DNA from: Deltaproteobacteria bacterium CSP1-8
Lineage (GTDB): Bacteria > Desulfobacterota > Deferrimicrobia > Deferrimicrobiales > Deferrimicrobiaceae
Direction: 5' to 3'
NCBI GenBank assembly: GCA_001443455.1
Contig: LDXO01000017.1
Coordinates: 1-41,957 of the forward strand
DNA: 41,957 bases
The notes below the pieces were generated by a model. It was not told where the DNA came from and did not search any database. It was given only the letters and a program-made list of their open reading frames with translations. Positions 32,652 through 40,633 of this stretch are shown here, piece by piece. Position 1 is the stretch's first letter, and the number at the start of each line of letters is the position of its first letter. The position numbers and the translations under genes are program-made.

Positions 32652-33017
32652 GTGCGCACCCCTTTCGAGAAGGTTCTCCGGCAGGCCATCGACGACCTTC
32701 CCGGGATGTTCCGCGAGGCGCTCCGGAACGTGGCGATCGTGGTGGAGAACCGGCCCCCGGACTGGCTTCTCGAGGAGCTCGGCATACCGCCCGGGGAGAC
32801 GCTCTACGGTTTCTACCACGGCATCCCGCTGCCCGAGCGGTCCGTTCTGGACTCCGGGAACCTGCCTGACAAGATCTCCGTCTACCGGGGCCCTCTCGAG
32901 GGGGATTTCCGGGACCCCGGGGAGCTCGCCCGACAGATACGGACGACCCTCCTCCACGAAATCGGACACTATTTCGGAATGGACGAGGAGGACCTTTCCC
33001 GGCTCGGGTACGAGTGA
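32652..33017 (+). CDS. Zincin-like metallopeptidase family protein
   Basis: The product has 121 residues with a GTG start. It has a minimal zincin motif near its end, LLHEIGHYFGMDEEDL (His102, Glu103, His106, and Asp/Glu from 111), as in the small family Pfam PF06262. Function is unknown; proteolysis has not been settled for the family as far as I recall. The upstream 75 bp include TACAAT but no clear -35. The stop is followed closely by the next gene, probably co-transcribed. Confidence 0.8.
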   Translation: MRTPFEKVLRQAIDDLPGMFREALRNVAIVVENRPPDWLLEELGIPPGETLYGFYHGIPLPERSVLDSGNLPDKISVYRGPLEGDFRDPGELARQIRTTLLHEIGHYFGMDEEDLSRLGYE

Positions 33018-33049
33018 ATGTGATATACAAAAGGGAAGGGAGACTGGAA

Positions 33050-33997
33050 ATGTACGTATTGCGCCGCTGGTTCCACGATGGCCCCCACCGCCCCGAACTC
33101 GTCCTGGTCCACTACACGGCTTCCCCGGAGGGTTCTCCCGGGGTCGTCCTCTTTCGCTCCACCGCCGTGGTGGTGCCGTCGGGGACTCCCGGGACGCGGC
33201 AGGCCCGCCTGTTTCTTCCCCGGCCACCGGACGGAGGCCGGCTGCGGGCGTGCTACTTCTTTTCGACCGTGGGGGGAGGCAGGGAATGGTTTTCCCCTCC
33301 GTACGAGGTCGTTCTCCCGGGACCCGCCACCGACGGGGACGTGAGCGTGATCGAGGAGGAGGGGGAGGGAAACACCCTGCCGGCGGCGGGGCGGGGAGTG
33401 TTCCGGCTCGCGCTTCCCCTCCGGCAGGAGGAACCGCGGGCGGGAACCGTCCGGTACGGATTCGGCGCCATGCGCAAGAAGCCGTCCGTCTCCCTCTGCC
33501 GGGCCCGGGTGCCGATCGCGGGCGGGGAAGCCCCCGTGGTGGAAATCCCCGAGGCCCTGTCCGTTTTGAAAAACCGGCCGATGCCGTTCTTCCTGTACCA
33601 CGTGTCCGAAAGAGGAACCGTTCCGGTCGCCGACAAGATCAACTGCGCCAGGATCACGATCCGGGACGAAGAGGGGGACATCGTCTGCGCCCGTGCCCTG
33701 TGGGGAGACCGGTCGTGGACCGCCCACAACATCACCGTGATGGAAGCCAGGAACTTCGCCTCCGCGGAAGGTAAGGCGTCCGGGTACTTCCACGCCGTCG
33801 ACCGGGATGCGTATCTGCGGGCGAGAACGGCCGCCCTCGCCGGTCACCCCCTCCCGAGAACGTTCGAGGGGTTCGTGTTTGGCCCTTCGGGGAGCGTTGT
33901 GGAGTATTGCTTCCAGTTTCTCCGGCATCGCGCGGGGGGGGCCGTCTCGTCCTGGATCAACTCCCCCTCCGGCGGGAACTGGACGATCACGCTATAG
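33050..33997 (+). CDS. Conserved-looking protein of unknown function
   Basis: The product has 315 residues. ATG 33050 is chosen because AAGGGAAGGGAG precedes it; a GTG at 33014 overlapping the upstream stop would add 12 residues. There is no signal peptide or membrane helix. It begins YVLRRWFHDGPHRPELVLVHY and is rich in beta-strand patterns. A central part reads FGAMRKKPSVSLCRARVPI. I cannot assign a family. It lies 32 bp after the zincin gene on the same strand and converges with hisC, overlapping its end by 6 bp. Confidence 0.7.
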   Translation: MYVLRRWFHDGPHRPELVLVHYTASPEGSPGVVLFRSTAVVVPSGTPGTRQARLFLPRPPDGGRLRACYFFSTVGGGREWFSPPYEVVLPGPATDGDVSVIEEEGEGNTLPAAGRGVFRLALPLRQEEPRAGTVRYGFGAMRKKPSVSLCRARVPIAGGEAPVVEIPEALSVLKNRPMPFFLYHVSERGTVPVADKINCARITIRDEEGDIVCARALWGDRSWTAHNITVMEARNFASAEGKASGYFHAVDRDAYLRARTAALAGHPLPRTFEGFVFGPSGSVVEYCFQFLRHRAGGAVSSWINSPSGGNWTITL

Positions 33998-35038
33998 CAT
34001 TTCCCCCAGGGCCGCGAGGAGGGCTCCGATCTCGTCGTCGGTCCCCACGGTGATCCGCAGGCACCCGGCGAGCCGGGGCGTGTCGAAATACCGGACGAGG
34101 ATCTTCTTTCGCTTCAGTTCCTCGTAAACCGGCCTCGCCGACCTCCCCCGGGCACGTTTCGCGAGAACGAAGTTGCTCTGCGAGGGGAAAGGGGAAAACC
34201 CCAGGAACGGGAGCGCGGAGAGAAGCGTCGCCCGGGTCTTGCGGATCTTCGCGGCGTTTTTCTCCATCCATCCGATGTCTTTCAGCGCGGCCTCCCCCGC
34301 GACGACGGCAAGGCGGCCGAGGTTGTAGGAGTCCCGCACCTTGTTCAGTCCCTCGAGGATCGCCGGGTGTGCGAACCCGAGGCCGATCCGCATCCCGGCA
34401 AGGGAGAACGACTTGGAGAACGTGCGGAGCACGATCACGTTCTCCTTCTCCCGGGCGAGAGAAAGGGCCGACTCCGCGGCGAAGTCCGCGTACGCCTCGT
34501 CGATGACGAGCATTCCCGGCACCCGGGCGGCGAGATCGGCCAGGGCGCCTGTCGGGACCGACGTTCCCGAGGGCGAGTTCGGGCTGGCGACGATCGTGAC
34601 CTTTGCCCGCCTTTTCGCAAGGTCCGCCGGAAGGGAGTAATCCTCCGGATAGGGAACGCCCGCGATTCTCCCTCCCTGGATCCGGACCAGCGTGTCGTAG
34701 AGGGTATACGTCGGGGTAGGACAGCACAGCGTGTCCCCCTCCCCGACGAAGGCGCGTGCGATCATCGCGAGCAGCTCGTCCGAGCCGTTCCCCGCGATCA
34801 CCCGGGAGAGATCGAACCCGTAGGTCAGGGCGGCCTGCCTCCGGAGTCTCGTCGACTCCGGGTCCGGGTACAGCCGGAGCGAGGCGTCCGCCTCCGCCCG
34901 TATGGCCCGCCGGACCGCGGGGGACGGAGGGTACGGGTTCTCGTTCGTGTTGAGCTTGATGAACCCCCGCTCCTGGGGTTGCTCCCCGGGAAGATACCCC
35001 TCCATCCTCGCGATGGTTCTGCGGAACGGGATCTTCAT
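33992..35038 (-). CDS. hisC: Histidinol-phosphate aminotransferase
   Basis: The product has 348 residues and is a fold-type I PLP enzyme. It has KLNTNENPYPPSP (substrate loop), NGSDELL, SPNSPSGT, VIDEAYADF, and the PLP Lys in TFSKSFSLAGMRIG (~209). The HisC-like C terminus is RITVGTDDEIGALLAAL. It transaminates imidazole-acetol phosphate with glutamate in histidine synthesis; relatives also act on aromatic amino acids. The start overlaps the stop of the upstream aminotransferase (ATGA at 35035-35038). No other his gene is nearby. Confidence 0.85.
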   Translation of the reverse strand: MKIPFRRTIARMEGYLPGEQPQERGFIKLNTNENPYPPSPAVRRAIRAEADASLRLYPDPESTRLRRQAALTYGFDLSRVIAGNGSDELLAMIARAFVGEGDTLCCPTPTYTLYDTLVRIQGGRIAGVPYPEDYSLPADLAKRRAKVTIVASPNSPSGTSVPTGALADLAARVPGMLVIDEAYADFAAESALSLAREKENVIVLRTFSKSFSLAGMRIGLGFAHPAILEGLNKVRDSYNLGRLAVVAGEAALKDIGWMEKNAAKIRKTRATLLSALPFLGFSPFPSQSNFVLAKRARGRSARPVYEELKRKKILVRYFDTPRLAGCLRITVGTDDEIGALLAALGEML

Positions 35039-36243
35039 CGGATTGCTCCCCGCCTGCGCCCGGGGAAGAACTTCCCGCCGAGCCTCTCCCAGGAGGGAAG
35101 AGACCTCGTGACGGTGTCGGGGGAGACGCAGTAGGCGATGCGGAAATGCCCTTCCCGCCCGAATCCGCGCCCCGGGACCACCAGGATGTTCTCCTCCCGG
35201 GCCGCCGCGACGAACTCCATCTCGTCCCGCGAAGGCGACCGGGGGAAGAGATAAAAGGCTCCCCCCGGGGGAACGACGACGAACCCGGCCGCCGAGAGAG
35301 TCGCAAGGAGGGCTTCCCGGTTCGCCCGGTACACGGAGAGGTCCGGCACAAGGTCCTGGGCCCCGGCCACGGCCCTTTGCATGAGCGAGGGGGCGTTGAC
35401 GAACCCCAGCACCCGGTTGCAGAACACGCAGCCGTCCGCCACCTCCCCGGCGTCCGCGGCGCGCGGGCTCACCGCGAGATATCCGATCCTCTCCCCGGGG
35501 ACGTTGAGGTCCTTCGAGTGGGAGTGGGCGATGAGAGTGTTCCGCAGGGAGGCCGCCGGGGGGGAGAAGGAGAACCCGGGGTAGACGATCTTCCGGTACG
35601 GTTCGTCGGACAGGACATAGACGGGGTTTCCCGTCCGTTCCTCCCGTTCGGCGAGCGTCGCGTCGAGCGCGGCCAGGGCGTCCCGGGGATAGACCGCCCC
35701 CGTCGGGTTGTTCGGCGTGTTGAGGATGACGGCCTTCGTCCTGTCGGAAAGCGCTGCCCGAATCTCCCCCGTGTCCGGCTGGAAGTCCTCCGTGGACTCC
35801 GCCACGACCGGGATGCCGCCGGCGTTCCGGATGTAGAAGAGATATTCCACGAAGTACGGGGCGATGACGACGACCTCGTCTCCCGGGGAGAGGATCGCTC
35901 GCAGCGCCACGTTCAGCGCGCCTGCCGCCCCCGTGGTCATAAGCACGTGGTCCGCGGTGAAGGGGAGACCGGTCGACCGCGCAAGAGAGTCCGCGACCTT
36001 CTTCCGCACGTCGGGGAACCCCGCGTTCGGCATGTACCTGTGCAGGTCGGGGGGCGGATCGGTCGTAAGCTTCCGGATCTCCCCTAAGAGTTCATCGGGA
36101 GGGGAGCCGTACGGGTTTCCCAGGCTGAAATCGAACACGTTGTCGGGACCCTTCTCCGCCTTCAGCCGGGCGCCCTCCTCGAACATCTTCCGGATCCAGG
36201 ATCCCTCCCGGATCGCATCGCGGACCTCGGCGGATACGGGCAT
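35035..36243 (-). CDS. Class I/II PLP-dependent aminotransferase (aspartate-aminotransferase-like)
   Basis: The product has 402 residues. FSLGNPYGSPP, YMPNAGFPDVRKKVA, TTGAAGALNVALRAIL, LNTPNNPTGAVY, LSDEPYRKI and the PLP Lys in SHSKDLNVPGERIGY (~247) define the class. GGAGAGG lies just before the ATG at 36243. It is coupled to hisC, so the two probably share a transcript. Substrate specificity cannot be read; aspartate and aromatic or branched-chain amino acids are all possible. It is divergent from the lipoprotein gene at 36401. Confidence 0.85.
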   Translation of the reverse strand: MPVSAEVRDAIREGSWIRKMFEEGARLKAEKGPDNVFDFSLGNPYGSPPDELLGEIRKLTTDPPPDLHRYMPNAGFPDVRKKVADSLARSTGLPFTADHVLMTTGAAGALNVALRAILSPGDEVVVIAPYFVEYLFYIRNAGGIPVVAESTEDFQPDTGEIRAALSDRTKAVILNTPNNPTGAVYPRDALAALDATLAEREERTGNPVYVLSDEPYRKIVYPGFSFSPPAASLRNTLIAHSHSKDLNVPGERIGYLAVSPRAADAGEVADGCVFCNRVLGFVNAPSLMQRAVAGAQDLVPDLSVYRANREALLATLSAAGFVVVPPGGAFYLFPRSPSRDEMEFVAAAREENILVVPGRGFGREGHFRIAYCVSPDTVTRSLPSWERLGGKFFPGRRRGAIR

Positions 36244-36400
36244 GACCTCTCCTTGCGTTGTCGCCTGTTCCCGGGGTGGCGCCGGGACACTTCACGATAC
36301 GGCAGGGCGGACGGTTTTTTCAAGGGGGTCGGGGGAAGAAGAACGTAGTACATTGGTGGGAAGTAATGATGGATCCGGAAAAAACCGGAACGGGGGAAAT

Positions 36401-37099
36401 ATGGGGAAAACGCTGCGTGTTATCCGTGTGGCTCTCATCCTTGCTGCGGTTGTCGGGGTTTCCGGTTGTGTAAGCGGAAAAGTTCTGACCCTGCCGGGGG
36501 ACCTGGAGCGCCCCGAGAAGAAGGGAGCCGCGAAGGGGACCGAGGGTTCCCCCGCGGTCGCCGTACTCGATTTCACCTTCGCGGGCGACCCCTCCTACGA
36601 GGTCGGACGCGATTTCGACCATGTCCGAATGATCGTCTGGAAGAGGGACCCCGGCAAGGCGATGCCGGACCTGATCGCCGGCGTTCTGAAGGAGAAGGGG
36701 GTGCGCTCCGTCCGCGTGTCCGGCGAGTCGTCGGTCCCCGCGGACGCGGTCGCGAAGGTTTGGGGGAGCGTGGACCGGTTCCGCGTCGATGCAAGAAAAA
36801 CCGGATCCCTGAAAATGAAGGTCGAGTCGGCGGCGGTCGTTTCCGTGACGGTGCGCGGGTCGGGAGGGAACGTCCCGGCAGGGTGGAGCAGCACCGTGGC
36901 TTCCGATTATTCGACGACGGACCCGCTGTTCGTCACGCCCGAGGGGGTCCGGAACGCGCTCAACGGCGCGGCCAACGCGGTGGCCGAGGAGACGGTGCGC
37001 AGGCTGATCGCGGCCGGTGTCATCGCGCCGCCCCCCGAGGCGCCTGCCGGCCGTCCGGAGGAACAACCTCCCGCCGAAGCGGGGAAAGAGGGAAAGTGA
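36401..37099 (+). CDS. Uncharacterised lipoprotein
   Basis: The product has 232 residues. The signal peptide ends in a lipobox GVSGC (Cys ~23). A soluble domain follows (VAVLDFTFAGDP, then MPDLIAGVLKEKGVRSVRV and a strand-rich part). This resembles the fold pattern of YajG/GNA1162-like or CsgG-related lipoproteins, but I cannot assign it with confidence. The C terminus is Pro/Glu-rich (APPPEAPAGRPEEQPPAEAG). GGGGGA lies 4 bases before the ATG. It lies 26 bp before the acyltransferase gene. Confidence 0.7.
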   Translation: MGKTLRVIRVALILAAVVGVSGCVSGKVLTLPGDLERPEKKGAAKGTEGSPAVAVLDFTFAGDPSYEVGRDFDHVRMIVWKRDPGKAMPDLIAGVLKEKGVRSVRVSGESSVPADAVAKVWGSVDRFRVDARKTGSLKMKVESAAVVSVTVRGSGGNVPAGWSSTVASDYSTTDPLFVTPEGVRNALNGAANAVAEETVRRLIAAGVIAPPPEAPAGRPEEQPPAEAGKEGK

Positions 37100-37125
37100 T
37101 CGTTCGAAGACGGGCTGCGTGACGG

Positions 37126-38118
37126 ATGGGGCTTTCCTGGACAGACCGGGTGGAGGACGTTTCCGCGCACGAGTGGGATTCCGTCCTCGTTCGCTCCTTC
37201 CGTCCCTCCCCCTTCCTCTCCCGCCACTTCCTGGCCCCGTGGGCGAAGACGTTCGCCGCCGGCCACCCCAAGCGCATTTACCGCTGGGAACGAAACGGAG
37301 AGACCTGCGGGCTGTTGTTTCTCTGCCTGTGCGAAAGCGCGAAAGGATGGGAGCTTCTCGGCGGGGAGCAGGTCTCCGACTCGCTGGACGCCGTGGTCGT
37401 TTCCGGCAGGGAGACGGAGTTCTGGTCCGAGTTCCTCTCCTCCTCGCGGGATTTCCTCTCCTCCGGTCCCCTCCTCCTGCCGAACCTCGTGGACGGGTCC
37501 CCTTCGATCGCCTGCCTCCCCCGGCTGTGCGCCGGACTCGGACTTTCCTTCCGTCTGGAGGAGATGGACCGGTCCCCGTATGTCCCCCTTCCCTCCTCCT
37601 TCGGAGAGTACCTCCTGCTCCTGGGGAGGAAGGAGCGGCACGAACTGCGCAGGAAGATGCGGAGGGCGGAGGAAACGACGCCGGGATTGTCCTACCGCGT
37701 GACCCGGACGAGGGAGGAGTTCGATCGGGATTTCCCGTCGTTTCTCGCCCTTCATCGAAAAAGCCACCTGGAGAAGGCGGATTTCATGGACGACAGGATG
37801 GAGGGGTTCTTCCGCGAGATGGCCGAAGGGTTCCTGTCCGCCCAACGGCTGCGTCTCGCGTTCCTCTCCGGCGACGGGGAGGATCTGGCGTCCGCTTTCC
37901 AGATCGAGTGGAACGGCGCCCTCCTCCTGTACAATTCCGGCTTCGACCCGAGATACCGCGAAGCAAGTCCCGGAATGGTGCTTCTGGCGCGCTGCATCGA
38001 GGACGGGATCCGGAACGGCGTCCGGGAATACGACTTCCTCCGGGGGAGGGAACGGTACAAGTACGACCTCGGGGGAAGGGAACGGATCGTCTACAGGGGG
38101 ATCGTCCGCGTTTCGTGA
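37126..38118 (+). CDS. BioF2/CelD-type GNAT-like acyltransferase
   Basis: The product has 330 residues. It shows the double-GNAT layout of the BioF2-like/CelD family (Pfam PF13480). The signature region is ELRRKMRRAEET (~175), FLALHRKSHLEKADFMDD, IEWNGALLLYNSGFDPRYREASPGMVLLARCIE, and the terminal YDFLRGRERYKYDLGG. Family members act in polysaccharide or cell-surface synthesis. The stop overlaps the GTG start of the glycosyltransferase gene, which supports a surface-glycan or glycoconjugate role. The acyl donor and acceptor are unknown. Confidence 0.85.
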   Translation: MGLSWTDRVEDVSAHEWDSVLVRSFRPSPFLSRHFLAPWAKTFAAGHPKRIYRWERNGETCGLLFLCLCESAKGWELLGGEQVSDSLDAVVVSGRETEFWSEFLSSSRDFLSSGPLLLPNLVDGSPSIACLPRLCAGLGLSFRLEEMDRSPYVPLPSSFGEYLLLLGRKERHELRRKMRRAEETTPGLSYRVTRTREEFDRDFPSFLALHRKSHLEKADFMDDRMEGFFREMAEGFLSAQRLRLAFLSGDGEDLASAFQIEWNGALLLYNSGFDPRYREASPGMVLLARCIEDGIRNGVREYDFLRGRERYKYDLGGRERIVYRGIVRVS

Positions 38119-39302
38119 AACACGTCCTCTTCTCCTATCACACCTGTCCCCTGGAAGAGCCCGGCACCGGGCTGGCCGGCGGGATGAACATCTTTCTCCG
38201 CGGCCTGCTTCCCGGGTTCGCCCGGCACGGGATCGAGACCGACGTCCTGACGAGGGGGAAGGGGGATGCGGTGGAGATCACCCGCCCGTATCCGGGGGTT
38301 CGCGTGGTCCACATCCCGTGCGGATGGGAGGAGCCGGCCAGCCGGGAGGCGGCCTACCGGAGTCTTCCCCGGTTCATCGAACAGGCCGGGGAGGTGCTTC
38401 GGGCGACAGGCGCGCTCCCCGGCGCGCTGGCGGCGCACTACTGGATGTCGGGAATCGCGGCCCGCGATGCGGGAGTGTGGGATCGCCCCCCGGGGCTGGT
38501 CTTCATGTTCCACACCGTGGAGGCCCGCAAGCCGGAGCCATCGGGACGCCGCCGCGACGCGCTCTCGGTCGCGAGGAGGTCCGCCGAGAAACGGCTCGCC
38601 CGGGAGGCGAACCGGGTGGTCTTCCTGTCGGAGCACGACCTCGCGGCGACGAAGGATATCCTTCCCGATGTGGCCGGCAAGGGGGTGGTGATCCCGCCGG
38701 GGGTGGACGACTCGTTTCGTCGCCCGCCGCCGAAGGAAGAGGGGAGGAGGGCGTTCGGCATTCCCCCCGGGGCGTTCCTCTTCCTGCTCGCCGCCCGCGC
38801 CGACCCCGGGAAAAACATCCCCGCCGCGGTCGAGGCGTTTCTCGCGCTGCGGGGAAAGGGGGGCCGGAAGTCGCTTCTGCTCGTCGCCGGGCAAGATCCC
38901 CCCGCGGGCGGTGTTCCCGGGGGAGTGATCTTCACCGGCCCGGTTTCCCACGCGAAGATGCCGGCCCTTTTTTCCGCGGCGGACGCGGTGCTCGGGACAT
39001 CGGAGTATGAATCCTTCGGCCTTGTCCCCCTGGAGGCGATGGCCGCCGGGGTGCCCGTGATCGTTCCCCGCGCCGGCTACTGGGGAGAAACCGTTCTCCG
39101 CGAGGGGGGAGGAGCGACCTATCCGCCGGGAAGCCCTGCGGGGCTGGCCGGGGCGATGGCGGAGTTACGGAACGACGGCGGGGCGAGGGCGCGGATGGCG
39201 GAGGAGGGGAGAAGGGTTGCGTCCCGGTTCACGTGGGAGAGGTGCACGGAGTCGTGGGCGCGACTGCTTTCGTCCGCCGCCACGCGCGATAATCGGCGAT
39301 GA
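38115..39302 (+). CDS. Family-4 glycosyltransferase (GT-B fold)
   Basis: The product has 395 residues with a GTG start at 38115 overlapping the upstream stop. The N-terminal acceptor domain starts VLFSYHTCPLEEPGTGLAGGMNIFL, with the Gly-rich loop of GT4 enzymes. The C-terminal donor domain has LFLLAARADPGKN and the E-x7-E motif in TSEYESFGLVPLEAMA (~302). The family includes MshA, which uses UDP-GlcNAc and inositol phosphate. An inositol-phosphate synthase gene is the convergent neighbour and overlaps its last 74 bp. Donor and acceptor remain inference. Confidence 0.88.
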   Translation: MKHVLFSYHTCPLEEPGTGLAGGMNIFLRGLLPGFARHGIETDVLTRGKGDAVEITRPYPGVRVVHIPCGWEEPASREAAYRSLPRFIEQAGEVLRATGALPGALAAHYWMSGIAARDAGVWDRPPGLVFMFHTVEARKPEPSGRRRDALSVARRSAEKRLAREANRVVFLSEHDLAATKDILPDVAGKGVVIPPGVDDSFRRPPPKEEGRRAFGIPPGAFLFLLAARADPGKNIPAAVEAFLALRGKGGRKSLLLVAGQDPPAGGVPGGVIFTGPVSHAKMPALFSAADAVLGTSEYESFGLVPLEAMAAGVPVIVPRAGYWGETVLREGGGATYPPGSPAGLAGAMAELRNDGGARARMAEEGRRVASRFTWERCTESWARLLSSAATRDNRR

Positions 39303-40380
39303 ACTCCTCGAGCTCCCGCCTCGCGTCGTCGTCCGTCATCTGGACCGCCGGGTGTTTCATGAAGTAGGCGGAGGGGGCCGTGAGCGGGCCCGAAAGCCCC
39401 ATCTCCCGGCCGAGGCGGCAGAAGCGGATGGCGTCTACCCCGACGCCGGCGCTGTTCGGGGAGTCGGTCACCGAAAGCCTGAGTTCCACCTCGATCGGCA
39501 GACCTCCGAACCCGTCCCCCTCGATCCGCAGGAAACAGAGCTTGTTGTCCTTCTGCCAGGGGACGTAGTCCGATGGGCCGATGTGGATCTGGTCCTCCCC
39601 GATCCCGTGGGTGAGCACCGAGGTCACCGCCTCGGTCTTCGAGATCTTCTTGGACCGGAGCCGGTTCCGGTTCAGCATGTTCAGGAAGTCGGTGTTTCCG
39701 CCCGTGTTCAGCTGGTACGTCCGCCGCACCAGGATGCCCCGTTCGGAGAAGAGGCGGGCCAGGGCCCGGTGGACGATCGTGGCGCCGAGCTGCGACTTGA
39801 TATCGTCCCCGATGATCGGGATCCCGCGGCTGCGGAACCTGCCGGCCCACTCCGGGTCGGAGGCGATGAACGAGGGGATGCAGTTCAGCAGGCTGACGCC
39901 CGTGGAAAGGCAGACCTCCGCGTAGAACCTCGTCGCCTCGTCCGAGCCGACGGGAAGGTAGTTGATCAGGATTTCCGCGCCCGAATCCCGAAGCACCGCT
40001 TCCACGTCGCACGGAGCCTCGTCCGACGGGACGAAGGTCCGGTCCTCCGGATACTCCCGCATGTGGGGGGCGACGCCGTCCAGAACCGGCGCCATCCGGA
40101 CGATGGGCCCGCCGTCGGGTATCCCGTCGACGAATTTCCGCGTGCAGTTGGGAGGAGAGAAGATCGCCTCCCCCACGGGGAGTCCCACCTTCCTTCGGTC
40201 GATGTCGAACGCGGCGACGATTTCGATGTCGCCGGGCCGGTACCCGCCGATATCCAGGTTGATCAGCCCGGGGATGTCGATTCCGGGGGATTCTCCCGCG
40301 TTCCTGTAATACTCGATTCCCTGCAGCAGCGCGCTTGCGCAGTTCCCGACTCCGGCCACCGCCACGCGAATCCTACGCAT
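39229..40380 (-). CDS. ino1: Myo-inositol-1-phosphate synthase
   Basis: The product has 383 residues. The N-terminal NAD fold VAVAGVGNCASALLQGIEYY, IEIVAAFDIDRRKVG, INYLPVGSDEAT, IIGDDIKSQLGATIVHR and QLNTGGNTDFLNM are hallmarks of the archaeal/actinobacterial-type enzyme. It converts glucose-6-phosphate to inositol-3-phosphate. GGGGAG precedes the ATG at 40380. The start overlaps the small zinc-ribbon gene upstream by 8 bp. The last ~25 residues are encoded antisense to the glycosyltransferase 3' end. Confidence 0.92.
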   Translation of the reverse strand: MRRIRVAVAGVGNCASALLQGIEYYRNAGESPGIDIPGLINLDIGGYRPGDIEIVAAFDIDRRKVGLPVGEAIFSPPNCTRKFVDGIPDGGPIVRMAPVLDGVAPHMREYPEDRTFVPSDEAPCDVEAVLRDSGAEILINYLPVGSDEATRFYAEVCLSTGVSLLNCIPSFIASDPEWAGRFRSRGIPIIGDDIKSQLGATIVHRALARLFSERGILVRRTYQLNTGGNTDFLNMLNRNRLRSKKISKTEAVTSVLTHGIGEDQIHIGPSDYVPWQKDNKLCFLRIEGDGFGGLPIEVELRLSVTDSPNSAGVGVDAIRFCRLGREMGLSGPLTAPSAYFMKHPAVQMTDDDARRELEEFIADYRAWRRTKAVAPTTPCTSPT

Positions 40381-40567
40381 TTCGTCTGCTCCCCGGGGTG
40401 TTTTCCTTCCTGGTGCGTTTCTTCGATTCCCTTGACTCGGAATCGGTTTCACCGGGAAGAGGAAGGATCTCCCCGCACTTCCAGCAGCGCGGGGGGATCT
40501 CCCGCGCCTTCCGCCGTTCGTCCGACACGAAATTCTGCGATAAGCAGGCGATGCAAGCAAGGATCAT
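40373..40567 (-). CDS. Small zinc-ribbon peptide upstream of ino1
   Basis: The product has 64 residues. Two CxxC pairs (CIAC at 5-8 and CWKC at 28-31) suggest one zinc site, and a charged tail (SESRESKKRTRKE) follows. The stop overlaps the ino1 start by 8 bp, which suggests coupling. TAAAAT lies only 7 bases before the ATG and no Shine-Dalgarno site is seen, so the message may be leaderless. I do not recognise the family. Confidence 0.62.
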   Translation of the reverse strand: MILACIACLSQNFVSDERRKAREIPPRCWKCGEILPLPGETDSESRESKKRTRKENTPGSRRNA

Positions 40568-40574
40568 GCGCGCG

Positions 40575-40604
40575 ATTTTACCTTTTTTTACTGGTGTTTG
40601 ACAA
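40575..40604 (-). promoter_or_regulatory. Promoter of the zinc-ribbon/ino1 operon
   Basis: Minus strand TTGTCA (40604-40599), an 18-bp spacer and TAAAAT (40580-40575, 5 of 6). The expected start falls at or next to the A of the ATG at 40567. Confidence 0.55.
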
Positions 40605-40627
40605 AGGCGAATCCGCGAAGATAAGAT
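40598..40627 (+). promoter_or_regulatory. Promoter of the malic enzyme gene
   Basis: TTGACA (40598-40603), an 18-bp spacer and TAAGAT (40622-40627, 5 of 6). The expected start is at about 40634, the A of the ATG. Its -35 box overlaps the -35 box of the divergent promoter. Confidence 0.6.
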
Positions 40628-40633
40628 GTGCCC

